Positions 55,491 through 62,016 of a stretch of DNA of 62,016 nt are shown piece after piece. The stretch's first letter is position 1, and each line of letters starts with the position of its first letter. Where the stretch lies: assembly GCF_014698115.1 (NCBI RefSeq), contig NZ_JACJSJ010000048.1, forward strand, positions 1-62,016. The letters run 5' to 3'. A program made the position numbers and the translations under genes. The notes under the pieces were generated by a model. That model did not search any database and was not told the DNA's origin. It saw only the letters and a program-made list of their open reading frames with translations. Source of the stretch: Nostoc sp. FACHB-973. Its GTDB lineage: Bacteria; Cyanobacteriota; Cyanobacteriia; Cyanobacteriales; Nostocaceae.

Positions 55491-56406
55491 TGATAAATGG
55501 AGCGATCGCTGCTACAAATTCAGTAGTTGATTCGTATGGTAAAACATTGCGCCCATTTATTTTGATACCTCGACCTTGAGGCAAACGAGCCAGGTAATCA
55601 GCCAAGCGTTCATCTGGCGTTTCTTTTTTTCCTTCTTGGCTAATACTTGATGCTGTTTCCCCTACAACTACTAGTGTTGGCTGCTGGATAGAAGCAATTA
55701 AACTACTATAATCCTGTCGCCAAAACCCTGCTAAAAAAGAAAACACTGCATGGCGACTAGCGAGATTTTCTGCACCTGCAACCAATGTATTTAACCATTC
55801 TGTATCCACAGCATTCTCTAAGTCAAAAAGTTGACGAGTCGAGAAAGAACGTAAAAACTTTGGCGTGCGTGCATAACGATAAAAACCACTACCAAAAGGC
55901 GAATCAAACAGATTCCAAAAAATTTTTTTCTGCCATTCTGGTAATTTTTTGCTAATTACAGCCCAGGCTGGCGGCCCAGAAAGTACAAGTCCAGCAATTA
56001 AATTTGATTGCTTTTCGACTAATCTGATAGCAACTGGCAATAAACCACCTTGTACAACTAAAATCACAGGTTTTTGCACTACTGTTTGCAAAAAATATTG
56101 CAACTGTTCTGCCCAATCACTAGGAGTGTAAGCCATATGTGGCATCTCACTTTCACCACATCCTAGTAAATCAGGGTTATAAATCAAATTCCGCTTACCA
56201 GAATTATACCATTCGCGTTGAAATCGTCGCCAAAATTGCCGCGATAATCCCACACCAATGGGATGAATTAAGAGTAAAGGAATACCCTCAGGTGTTGTAT
56301 TACTTGGTTGATGAACTTCGTAAGCACAACGATAATTTTGCCAAGTGTAAAATTGGCTAGGAGATGCTGTGAAATCGGTTGTGTTAGCTACAGCAGATGG
56401 TTGCAT
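55453..56406 (-). CDS. Alpha/beta-hydrolase-fold protein lacking the usual nucleophile
   Basis: 317 residues with clear alpha/beta-hydrolase order: GIPLLLIHPIGVGLSRQFW, the NPDLLGCGESEMP loop, WAEQLQYFLQ and PVILVVQGGLLPVAIRLV. The nucleophile-elbow position normally held by Ser in GxSxG is Gly (VQGGLL). The C-terminal His position also seems replaced (RNVLPYES), so classical hydrolysis is unlikely. It may act as a binding protein or use other chemistry. The final residues (KKNSEVRSQNSE) are encoded by the GAATTCT repeat and are probably an acquired tail. The stop of the epimerase gene lies 21 bp upstream of its start codon, so the two likely form one transcript. Confidence 0.78.
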   Translation of the reverse strand: MQPSAVANTTDFTASPSQFYTWQNYRCAYEVHQPSNTTPEGIPLLLIHPIGVGLSRQFWRRFQREWYNSGKRNLIYNPDLLGCGESEMPHMAYTPSDWAEQLQYFLQTVVQKPVILVVQGGLLPVAIRLVEKQSNLIAGLVLSGPPAWAVISKKLPEWQKKIFWNLFDSPFGSGFYRYARTPKFLRSFSTRQLFDLENAVDTEWLNTLVAGAENLASRHAVFSFLAGFWRQDYSSLIASIQQPTLVVVGETASSISQEGKKETPDERLADYLARLPQGRGIKINGRNVLPYESTTEFVAAIAPFIKKNSEVRSQNSE

Positions 56407-56427
56407 AATTCCTAGTTTTAATACTTG

Positions 56428-57252
56428 CTAAAAAATCATCTGTGGATGAATCAACTCGTATCCAGCTTCTTTGAGCTTTTCATTAGATACCCAAGCATTA
56501 TATGGACGAGTACTCATGATGGAAGTATCCCATATAACTTTAGGTAAATTATGTTTCGCAAATAAGCCATCGAGCAAATCTCGACTCGTGAGATGTGCGT
56601 CATCCACTAAATTATAAATGCCTTGCAAGCGACGGTGACGGGCAAATTCGATCGCACCAACAATATCATCCAGGTGAATCCAATTCGTGATATCCTCGCC
56701 AGTGCCGGGACGGGTTGCACCAGAATATCTACCAAATATTTTCAGCAATTCCCTGCCAGTTCCATAAATCCCTCCTAAGCGGAAGATACAAACCCGCAGA
56801 TTTTCGCCAGATGCTGATAGCAAGATATCCTCAGTTTTGCAGAGAATTTGGGCATTTAAATTAGCAGGTGCAACCGGTGTTTCTTCGTCTACCCAGACAC
56901 CATTTCTGTCACCATACACTGCATAACTTCCTGTGTATATTAATTGTTTCACACTGGGAATATGCCGCAAGACGGAAACTACAGCATTGGCAGTTTGCAA
57001 ATAAGTTTCTTCATAAACCTCCGCACCCTTTGCACCAACACTCAAAAGTACAACATCTTGATTTTGTAAAACTGATTTTAGAGTATCTAGATCATTACCT
57101 TTGGTGACTACAACTTTTTGAGCTACTGATTTTAGTACAGGAACACGCTCAGGAGAAGTTGTGGTTGCACTGACAACAAAATTCATATTTTGCTGCCAAT
57201 ATTGAGCAACTTTATAACCAACATAACCACAACCAATGATTGCAACGTTCAT
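56428..57252 (-). CDS. NAD-dependent epimerase/dehydratase-like SDR protein
   Basis: 274 residues. The Rossmann start is MNVAIIGCGYVGYKVAQYW. LIYTGSYAVYGDRNGVWVDEETP holds the Ser/Tyr region, but the Tyr is not followed by the standard YxxxK, so it is an atypical extended SDR of the YeeZ-like type. FRLGGIYGTGRE, NWIHLDDIVGAI and GIYNLVDDAHLTSRDLLDGL complete the fold. The substrate is unknown. The 21-bp gap to the degenerate hydrolase gene downstream suggests joint expression. Confidence 0.85.
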   Translation of the reverse strand: MNVAIIGCGYVGYKVAQYWQQNMNFVVSATTTSPERVPVLKSVAQKVVVTKGNDLDTLKSVLQNQDVVLLSVGAKGAEVYEETYLQTANAVVSVLRHIPSVKQLIYTGSYAVYGDRNGVWVDEETPVAPANLNAQILCKTEDILLSASGENLRVCIFRLGGIYGTGRELLKIFGRYSGATRPGTGEDITNWIHLDDIVGAIEFARHRRLQGIYNLVDDAHLTSRDLLDGLFAKHNLPKVIWDTSIMSTRPYNAWVSNEKLKEAGYELIHPQMIF

Positions 57253-57299
57253 AGCAAAGTAGACGCAAATAAATTAAACTACTCGTTGGAGAGAATAGT

Positions 57300-57436
57300 C
57301 AGAATTCATGGATCGAAATTCAGGAGTCAAAACAACTAAAAAATCATGAGAATATTTGATGAATGAATATATCAATCATACTAGACTCATGAACAATTCT
57401 GGCTTCTGACTTTTGGGTGCTGAATTCTTACAGAGA
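57300..57436. repeat. GAATTCA-bounded repeat element
   Basis: CAGAATTCATGGATCGAAAT and CAGGAGTC on the left face GACTTTTGGGTGCTGAATTC on the right as imperfect inverted ends. The rest of the gap to 57541 shows no gene. Confidence 0.5.
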
Positions 57437-57541
57437 AGATTCTCGATTTAAAAGACTGAAATTCAATAAATTTCACAGTCCATATCCAAAAGTCAATAGC
57501 CAATAAGACAGGGAATGTAACTAATGGCTAATGACTATTAA

Positions 57542-58027
57542 CTATTTTGCTAACTCGCTCTCAATGGCGTTAATTAATTCTGGTGAAGATGGGTGAATAC
57601 TACTCTTAAATCGAGCTACCACTTCACCTTGCTTATTCACTAAAAATTTTTCAAAGTTCCAAGCAACAGCCTCCGATGGCTCAACAGCTTTGGTAAGTCG
57701 CTCATAAAGTGGATGCTGCTGTGAGCCTTTGGCATGAATTTTATCGAATAATTCAAAGGTAACACCATATTGACTTGTGCAGAATTTCACAATCTGTTCA
57801 TTGCTTCCGGGTTCCTGCGCCCCAAAATCGTTACAGGGGAACCCCAAAACACGTAACCCAGCTTCTTTGTACTTTTGGTTCAAGTCTTCTAACCCGTTGT
57901 ATTGGGATGTATAACCGCAGTAAGAAGCCACATTCACGATTAAAAGTACTTTTCCTGCGTAGTCGTTTAATTGTTTGTCTTGGCCGTTGATGGTTTTGAC
58001 CACGATATCAGAAATTGCGTTACTCAT
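57542..58027 (-). CDS. Glutathione peroxidase family protein (thioredoxin-dependent type)
   Basis: 161 residues, standard size. The catalytic tetrad is visible: Cys37 (VASYCGYT, Cys instead of selenocysteine), Gln71 (FPCNDFGAQEPG), Trp123 and Asn124 (VAWNFEKFLV). A second Cys in the KFCTSQYGV segment is placed as the resolving Cys of thioredoxin-dependent GPx enzymes. It reduces lipid and organic hydroperoxides. The start ATG at 58027 begins MSNAISDIVVKTI. It lies near the Prx-Grx gene but is not in an operon with it. Confidence 0.95.
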   Translation of the reverse strand: MSNAISDIVVKTINGQDKQLNDYAGKVLLIVNVASYCGYTSQYNGLEDLNQKYKEAGLRVLGFPCNDFGAQEPGSNEQIVKFCTSQYGVTFELFDKIHAKGSQQHPLYERLTKAVEPSEAVAWNFEKFLVNKQGEVVARFKSSIHPSSPELINAIESELAK

Positions 58028-58117
58028 CTGGAATCGGAATAGATAGGGAATATTGCCAAGTTTCCCATATTACAGGTACTTTCAACTCGGTTTAGTTGAG
58101 AAAAATAGTAGTTGGGT

Positions 58118-58266
58118 AGGGACTGGGGACTGGGGAATGGGGAATGGGGACTGGGGACTGGGGAATGGGGACTGGGGAATGGGGAATGGGGAATGGGGAA
58201 TAAATAATTTAGGAATACTTTTTCAGTACCTAATACCCAGTCCCCAATACCCAGTACCCAACCCCT
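58118..58266. repeat. GGGGACT/GGGGAAT tandem array and inverted partner
   Basis: 58118-58201 contains a dozen heptamers of GGGGACTG/GGGGAATG. 58237-58266 has CCCAGTCCCCAATACCCAGT, complementary to the array, so the two can form a long stem. They lie in the 453-bp gap between gpx and mtnD. Confidence 0.88.
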
Positions 58267-58407
58267 AATCTCTTAACTAGCGATCGCCTCTAAGTAAACT
58301 TGTGATAACCTGTTTGTAAATTGCTCAATTAATCCGCTATTTCAGGAGAAATCTTGGAAATCTGCGTTGCTTTTAATATAAAAATCAATACCTTAGTAAT
58401 CAAACCA

Positions 58408-58478
58408 CAGAGAAGTCCGATATCAGGAAGCCTTGCCTGAGAGTCATCTCTGGGCGAAATAAAAAAATATCAGGTGAG
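58408..58478 (+). promoter_or_regulatory. Structured mtnD leader with candidate ribosome-site sequestration
   Basis: CAGAGA (58408-58413) pairs with TCTCTG (58447-58452) around an inner CAGG/CCTG hairpin (58424-58439). The sequence TATCAGG occurs twice: at 58421-58427 in this stem and at 58468-58474, where it includes the ribosome-binding AGG six bases before the mtnD ATG. CCTGA (58436-58440) can pair with either copy, so two mutually exclusive folds exist. This suggests translational control, but no known riboswitch class was recognised. Confidence 0.45.
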
Positions 58479-58480
58479 CT

Positions 58481-59032
58481 ATGGCGATTCTCAAATTAGA
58501 AGATGATACAATCCTCACGGATATAAATCATATTGCTCAAGAACTCACAGCCTTAAACATCCAACTCAACCGTTGGACTCTAGGAGATAATCCAGAGTTA
58601 CATCGTTTGCTGGCAGAAGATAGCCTCAACGACGATGAAAAAGAACAAGTACTAAAAGCACTGGATGTTTATTTTAACAAACTGCAACAAACAGCAGGCT
58701 ATCAGTCACGGGATCTCATTGTTCTCCATCCAGGAGTTCCCAACCTCGATGAACTGATGGTAAAGTTTGACCAAATCCACACCCACGCCGATGATGAGGT
58801 ACGCTACGTCATTGATGGAGAAGCCATTTTTGGCTTTGTGCGTCCCGATGGTAGCCAGGTAGAGTTGACAGTCCAAAAAGAAGAGTATATCAACGTACCA
58901 GCCGGAACCGAACACTGGTTTCATCTCACCCCAGCACGGCGAATTAAAGCAGTGCGCTATTTCATCAGCGCTGAAGGTTGGGTTCCTCTGTATACAAATA
59001 AAGAAATTCGGGTTCATCGGGCAGTAGCTTGA
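58481..59032 (+). CDS. mtnD: Acireductone dioxygenase
   Basis: 183 residues. A cupin metal site His100, His102, Glu106 (QIHTHADDEVRYVIDG) and His145 (GTEHWF). It oxidises the acireductone of the methionine salvage pathway to the keto acid precursor of methionine plus formate (Fe form) or to off-pathway products (Ni form). A ribosome site (CAGGTGAGCT) precedes ATG 58481. It is the first gene of the run mtnD-mtnX-mtnB and is preceded by a structured leader. mtnX starts 3 bp after its stop, so they are co-transcribed. Confidence 0.95.
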   Translation: MAILKLEDDTILTDINHIAQELTALNIQLNRWTLGDNPELHRLLAEDSLNDDEKEQVLKALDVYFNKLQQTAGYQSRDLIVLHPGVPNLDELMVKFDQIHTHADDEVRYVIDGEAIFGFVRPDGSQVELTVQKEEYINVPAGTEHWFHLTPARRIKAVRYFISAEGWVPLYTNKEIRVHRAVA

Positions 59033-59035
59033 GAA

Positions 59036-59704
59036 ATGCCCAAAAACGAAGAACTGGCAGGACAGAAAGTGAAGCGGATTGTTTTTTGCGACTTTGACGG
59101 TACCATCACAGTTGAGGAAACCTTTGTGGCAATTCTGAAAAAGTTTGCGCCAGAACTTTCGGCAAAATTGCTACCAGAAATGTACGCACAACGGCTAACA
59201 CTCCGAGAAGGTGTCCGAGAAATCCTGCAATCAATCCCATCTTCCAGCTATGCCGAAATTTTAGAATTTACTCGAAAAGAGGCGACGCGCCCAGGATTTA
59301 TAGAACTGTTGGACTTTCTGGACTTTCAGGGAGTACCCCTAGTGGTGGTTTCCGGGGGACTGCGAGGGATGGTAGAAATTGTTTTGGGTGCGACGCAACA
59401 GCGAATTCATGCTATCCACGCCGTTGATGTGGATACCAGTGATACTCTGTTAAAAGTCCGCTCTGATTATGAGGGAGAAACAGAACTGGTGGCGAAGGTA
59501 CAGGTAATGGCAGAGTATCCTGCTGATGAAAAAATTGCCATTGGTGACTCCATTACCGACCTGAATATGGGGCTTGAGGCATCTGTGGTATTTGCCCGCG
59601 ATCGCCTAGCAGAGTATCTTAATAGATACCAGAAGCCGTATATTCCCTGGAATGATTTCTCCGATATCCGCGATTATTTAGCAAAATTATGGAGGTCAGT
59701 CTGA
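59036..59704 (+). CDS. mtnX: HAD phosphatase of methionine salvage, MtnX-like
   Basis: 222 residues. HAD motif I is FCDFDGTIT (Asp19, Asp21), motif II VVVSGG, motif III a Lys in ETELVAKVQ, and motif IV IAIGDSITDLNMG. The C-terminal VFARDRLAEYLNRYQKPYIPWNDFSDI is typical of MtnX (2-hydroxy-3-keto-5-methylthiopentenyl-1-phosphate phosphatase). Its product is the acireductone used by MtnD upstream. An MtnW enolase partner would be required and is not in this window. Confidence 0.9.
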   Translation: MPKNEELAGQKVKRIVFCDFDGTITVEETFVAILKKFAPELSAKLLPEMYAQRLTLREGVREILQSIPSSSYAEILEFTRKEATRPGFIELLDFLDFQGVPLVVVSGGLRGMVEIVLGATQQRIHAIHAVDVDTSDTLLKVRSDYEGETELVAKVQVMAEYPADEKIAIGDSITDLNMGLEASVVFARDRLAEYLNRYQKPYIPWNDFSDIRDYLAKLWRSV

Positions 59705-59772
59705 TTTTATTCCACAGTAAACCCTAGCCGAGCATTATTTGTGGGGTAATTACGAATTACGAATTATGAATT

Positions 59773-60435
59773 ATGAATTATCTTGACCCTCGTCTTCAGT
59801 TAATTGCTACAGCTCGTCATTTTTATCAACAAGGTTGGATGGTGGGAACTGCCGGCAATCTCTCAGTGCTTTTACCCGATGGTAGCTTCTGGATTACAGC
59901 CAGTGGTCGGTCTAAAGGAGAATTATCACTGAGTGATTTTGTTCGTATTTATCCAGATGGTAAGGAACATTGCCCAAATAATTTAAAAAATAATTTAAAA
60001 CCCTCCGCAGAAACCGCCATTCACCAGGTACTTTATACCTTGTTTCCCGAAGCAAAAGCTTGCTACCACGTCCACTCAGTAGAGGCAAATTTGGTTTCTC
60101 GCTTTGTAGCAGGAGACTCTTTACCTTTACCACCTTTGGAAATGCTCAAAGGTTTGGGAGTTTACCAAGAAAATCCCAATTGTCTAATTCCGATCTTCAC
60201 CAACCATTTACAAGTTTCCCAAATTGCCGCTGACATTAAAGAACACTTCGCAATTACCCCAGCCCAAGTACCAGCCTTACTCATCCGTGACCACGGTGTT
60301 ACAGTTTGGGCACCTTACCCTGAGTCTGCCCGTAATTACATTGAGTTGGTAGAATACATTTTTCGGTACATGGTAGCTGGTCGGGGACTGGGGACTGGGG
60401 ATTGGGGACGCGGGGACACGGGGAATGACAAATGA
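59773..60435 (+). CDS. mtnB: Methylthioribulose-1-phosphate dehydratase
   Basis: 220 residues. This class II aldolase-fold enzyme dehydrates methylthioribulose-1-phosphate. Motifs are GTAGNLSVLLPDGSFWITASGRSKG, the zinc pair His99/His101 (YHVHSVEAN) and RDHGVTVWA with the third His. Both gene ends lie in tandem repeats: the start ATG is inside a GAATTAT heptamer array (59749-59780), and the last 18 residues (GRGLGTGDWGRGDTGNDK) are translated from GGGGACTGGGGATT repeats. The enzyme core ends near VEYIFRYMVAG. It completes a three-gene methionine salvage run. Confidence 0.93.
   Translation: MNYLDPRLQLIATARHFYQQGWMVGTAGNLSVLLPDGSFWITASGRSKGELSLSDFVRIYPDGKEHCPNNLKNNLKPSAETAIHQVLYTLFPEAKACYHVHSVEANLVSRFVAGDSLPLPPLEMLKGLGVYQENPNCLIPIFTNHLQVSQIAADIKEHFAITPAQVPALLIRDHGVTVWAPYPESARNYIELVEYIFRYMVAGRGLGTGDWGRGDTGNDK
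60382..60424. repeat. GGGGACT tandem repeat forming the mtnB 3' end
   Basis: GGGGACTGGGGACTGGGGATTGGGGA is read in frame as the C-terminal tail of MtnB. It is followed by ATGACAA and TAAAATC-type repeats up to 60638. Confidence 0.85.
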
Positions 60436-60599
60436 CAAATGACCAAATTTTAGATTTTAAATTTTGGATAATGGAATTGAAGATTCAAAATTCAAAATTT
60501 AAAAAGGTCTCAGAGCAAGCGAATTTAAACGCGAGAATAAATCTAAAATCCAAACATCGTAAATTAAATTACAAGCCCCTGACTTCAGGCATGGGGTAA

Positions 60600-60636
60600 A
60601 TCTAAAATCTAAAATCTAAAATCTAAAATCCAAAAT
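60600..60636. repeat. CTAAAAT tandem heptamers upstream of the ABM gene
   Basis: Five copies of TCTAAAA end 4 bases before the start codon, replacing a normal ribosome-binding site. The same motif precedes the HlyD gene at 17.6 kb. Confidence 0.8.
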
Positions 60637-60639
60637 TGT

Positions 60640-60939
60640 ATGACTAACCAAACTATTCGCGTTATTGCCCATGTTATTGCTTTGCCTGACAAAGTAGAAG
60701 AACTTAAAGCTGTGTTGTTGGAACTCATTGAACCAACCAGACAGGAACCAGATGCAATCAAGTATGAACTTTTGCAAAATCAGTATGACCCAACAGACTT
60801 TACTTTTGTGGAAGAGTGGACTTCTCATGAAGCCCTGAATACTCATATGGACTCACCCCATTTCCAAGCAGCAGCAGCCAAATTGGAAGGTTTGGTGGCT
60901 GCTGCACCAGATATCCGCCATTATCATCTTTTGGCATAA
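60640..60939 (+). CDS. Antibiotic-biosynthesis-monooxygenase (ABM) fold protein
   Basis: 99 residues, a single ferredoxin-like ABM domain: VIAHVIALPDKVEELKAVLLELIEPTRQEPDAIKYELLQNQYDPTDFTFVEEWTSHEALNTHM. The conserved EEW and His-x-x-S-P-H-F segments are present, as in YgiN-like quinol monooxygenases. The substrate is not predictable from sequence. It is a single cytoplasmic gene with no recognisable ribosome site because the repeat array reaches its start codon. Confidence 0.9.
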   Translation: MTNQTIRVIAHVIALPDKVEELKAVLLELIEPTRQEPDAIKYELLQNQYDPTDFTFVEEWTSHEALNTHMDSPHFQAAAAKLEGLVAAAPDIRHYHLLA

Positions 60940-61473
60940 GACAAACTTTACTGGTGTAGGGATCAATTTTTCCCGTAGAGTTTAAGCCTTACTTACGTAT
61001 AACTTTACAAAAATTTGATAATACTTGTAGTGTTAATTCTACTTGTAATTGTTATCCTACCTAGCTTTTAGTCTATTTTTAGTTAAGTTTAAAATATATT
61101 TTTTACGTAAAAATACAATATTCTTCGGTAGAAAATATAAATTCGGTATTAGTATCCACATGTAGTGCAAAAATACAGTTAATTGCTTACTCAAAGCTTG
61201 AAAAAAAGCAAAACCAAGCTTTAGTCATTTCAAAAACCACACAAGTATGCAAACCCTACGTAAGGCTGAGTAAGTACATATTGTATTGGGATGCCCTACC
61301 CTAAGCTGTTGCACATTTGACTAGCATAATCGGTTAGCTAGAAACTGTTGCATAATTGTGTGTTTTTAACAGAATGTACATCAGCTTTAGCTTGTTACAT
61401 ACTAATCAGATTTGCATACTTATTTAAATAGTGTGCTAATCAATAATGCCTTATTTTTTGGAGAATTAACTTC
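60940..61473. other. Non-coding gap before the last gene
   Basis: 534 bp, AT-rich, with no ORF or strong hairpin. CTGTTGCA is repeated directly at about 61300 and 61345. It presumably carries the promoter of the exported-protein gene; GGAG lies 9 bases before that start. Confidence 0.5.
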
Positions 61474-61938
61474 ATGGTTAACATAAAAAACCTCTCAATA
61501 ACTCTTGCTGGATTATCATTGATGACAATAGGTACAGCTTTAGCTAGCGCCCCTGCGGCCTTAGCGGCAGTCATTGACTTTGATAGTTTGTCCGATTTTG
61601 AAATTGTTGATGACCAATTCCTGAGTCTGGGTGCAGACTTCAATGGAACAGCATCGATTCTCCAATTAGGATCAAGCTTAAGTCCTGATTTTCCACCTGT
61701 ATCTGGTAATAATATAATTTATGACAATCCTTCTTTGGGTAGTGGAATAATCCGCATTGATGCTGTCGATTCTTTTTGGTCATCTGTGGGTGGTTTTGTG
61801 ACTGGAAATACAAATGTTACTTTGACTGCTTATAATGCTAGTAACTCTATTTTGGGTACAGCATCAACGGGCGGAGCTAACTTTGATGGTGCTGGTACAG
61901 GATTAAGTAAGTCGTGGAGAAAATTTATAACTATGTAA
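61474..61938 (+). CDS. Exported protein, PEP-CTERM-like N-terminal part, probably truncated
   Basis: 154 residues. A signal peptide (MVNIKNLSITLAGLSLMTIGTALASAPAALA) is followed by a beta domain (FDSLSDFEIVDDQFLSLGADFNGTASIL, SGIIRIDAVDSFWSSVGGFVTGNTNVTLTAYNA). This resembles exosortase-substrate proteins of cyanobacteria. Those normally continue 50-90 residues further to a Pro-Glu-Pro motif, membrane helix and basic tail. Here the frame ends in SKSWRKFITM without them, and about 80 bases remain before the window edge. The gene is probably shortened by a frameshift near 61905 or by a stop, and the product would be secreted rather than anchored. Confidence 0.62.
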   Translation: MVNIKNLSITLAGLSLMTIGTALASAPAALAAVIDFDSLSDFEIVDDQFLSLGADFNGTASILQLGSSLSPDFPPVSGNNIIYDNPSLGSGIIRIDAVDSFWSSVGGFVTGNTNVTLTAYNASNSILGTASTGGANFDGAGTGLSKSWRKFITM

Positions 61939-62016
61939 CAAACAATTAAGGAGAAGAGTTAGAGTTAAATCTTATACGTTGTGTACTGTAATTTCCCTTC
62001 TCTGCTCTAGCTTGAA

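Overview
The window looks like chromosomal DNA of a filamentous heterocyst-type cyanobacterium (Nostoc/Anabaena group). The signs are many HIP1 octamers (GCGATCGC), dense short tandem repeats (TGGGGAC, GTCATTA, CCCTCATCT types) between genes, a DnaE C-terminal half preceded by the C-terminal split intein, and cyanobacterial families such as PlmA, COP23, DUF1822, DUF928, CHAT-CHASE2, a Mo-nitrogenase C-terminal-domain protein and a PEP-CTERM-like exported protein. No rRNA, tRNA, CRISPR array, prophage or intact transposase gene was seen.

Layout. 0-2.5 kb: Mo-nitro_C protein, a long empty stretch, then an LRAT/NlpC-like cysteine enzyme with a glycine/alanine-rich membrane tail. 2.6-6.7 kb: asd-dapA-rnj on the minus strand (lysine/cell-wall precursor synthesis plus RNase J). 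7.7-11.5 kb: tig-clpP-clpX. 11.6-19.1 kb: alpha/beta hydrolase, Uma2 remnant, plmA, dienelactone hydrolase, S1 protein, SDR, HlyD-like fusion protein. 19.3-27.9 kb: three paralogous subtilisin-like proteases carrying 0, 7 and 3 CARDB repeats. 28.4-31.6 kb: a damaged mfd gene (amber stop plus missing 5' end). 31.9-34.1 kb: dnaE-C and a PD-(D/E)XK-like orphan. 34.3-39.0 kb: exported protein, a small helical-repeat-like protein, pentapeptide protein, trypsin-TPR protease, trypsin remnant, COP23. 39.2-45.0 kb: sigma-like factor, DUF1822, CHAT-CHASE2, DUF928. 45.1-54.1 kb: metallophosphoesterase fusion, Ser/Thr kinase, Omp85, second metallophosphoesterase. 54.5-58.0 kb: peroxiredoxin-glutaredoxin, degenerate hydrolase, epimerase, glutathione peroxidase. 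58.5-60.4 kb: methionine salvage genes mtnD-mtnX-mtnB behind a structured leader. 60.6-61.9 kb: a monooxygenase-fold protein and a short exported protein.

Functional themes. Housekeeping operons alternate with an accessory middle (19-52 kb) rich in proteolysis and sensing: subtilases, trypsin-TPR, caspase-like CHAT with an extracytoplasmic CHASE2 sensor, a sigma-like factor, a kinase and an Omp85 protein. The sigma/DUF1822/CHAT-CHASE2/DUF928 run, with trypsin-TPR and COP23 genes diverging from it, is the best candidate for an undescribed signalling system.

Repeats shape the locus. They supply gene ends, an in-frame insert in omp85 and the mfd break point, and include small inverted-repeat elements with a clear nested insertion at 47.1 kb. 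All product names are judged from recognisable motifs and family memory, not from searches.
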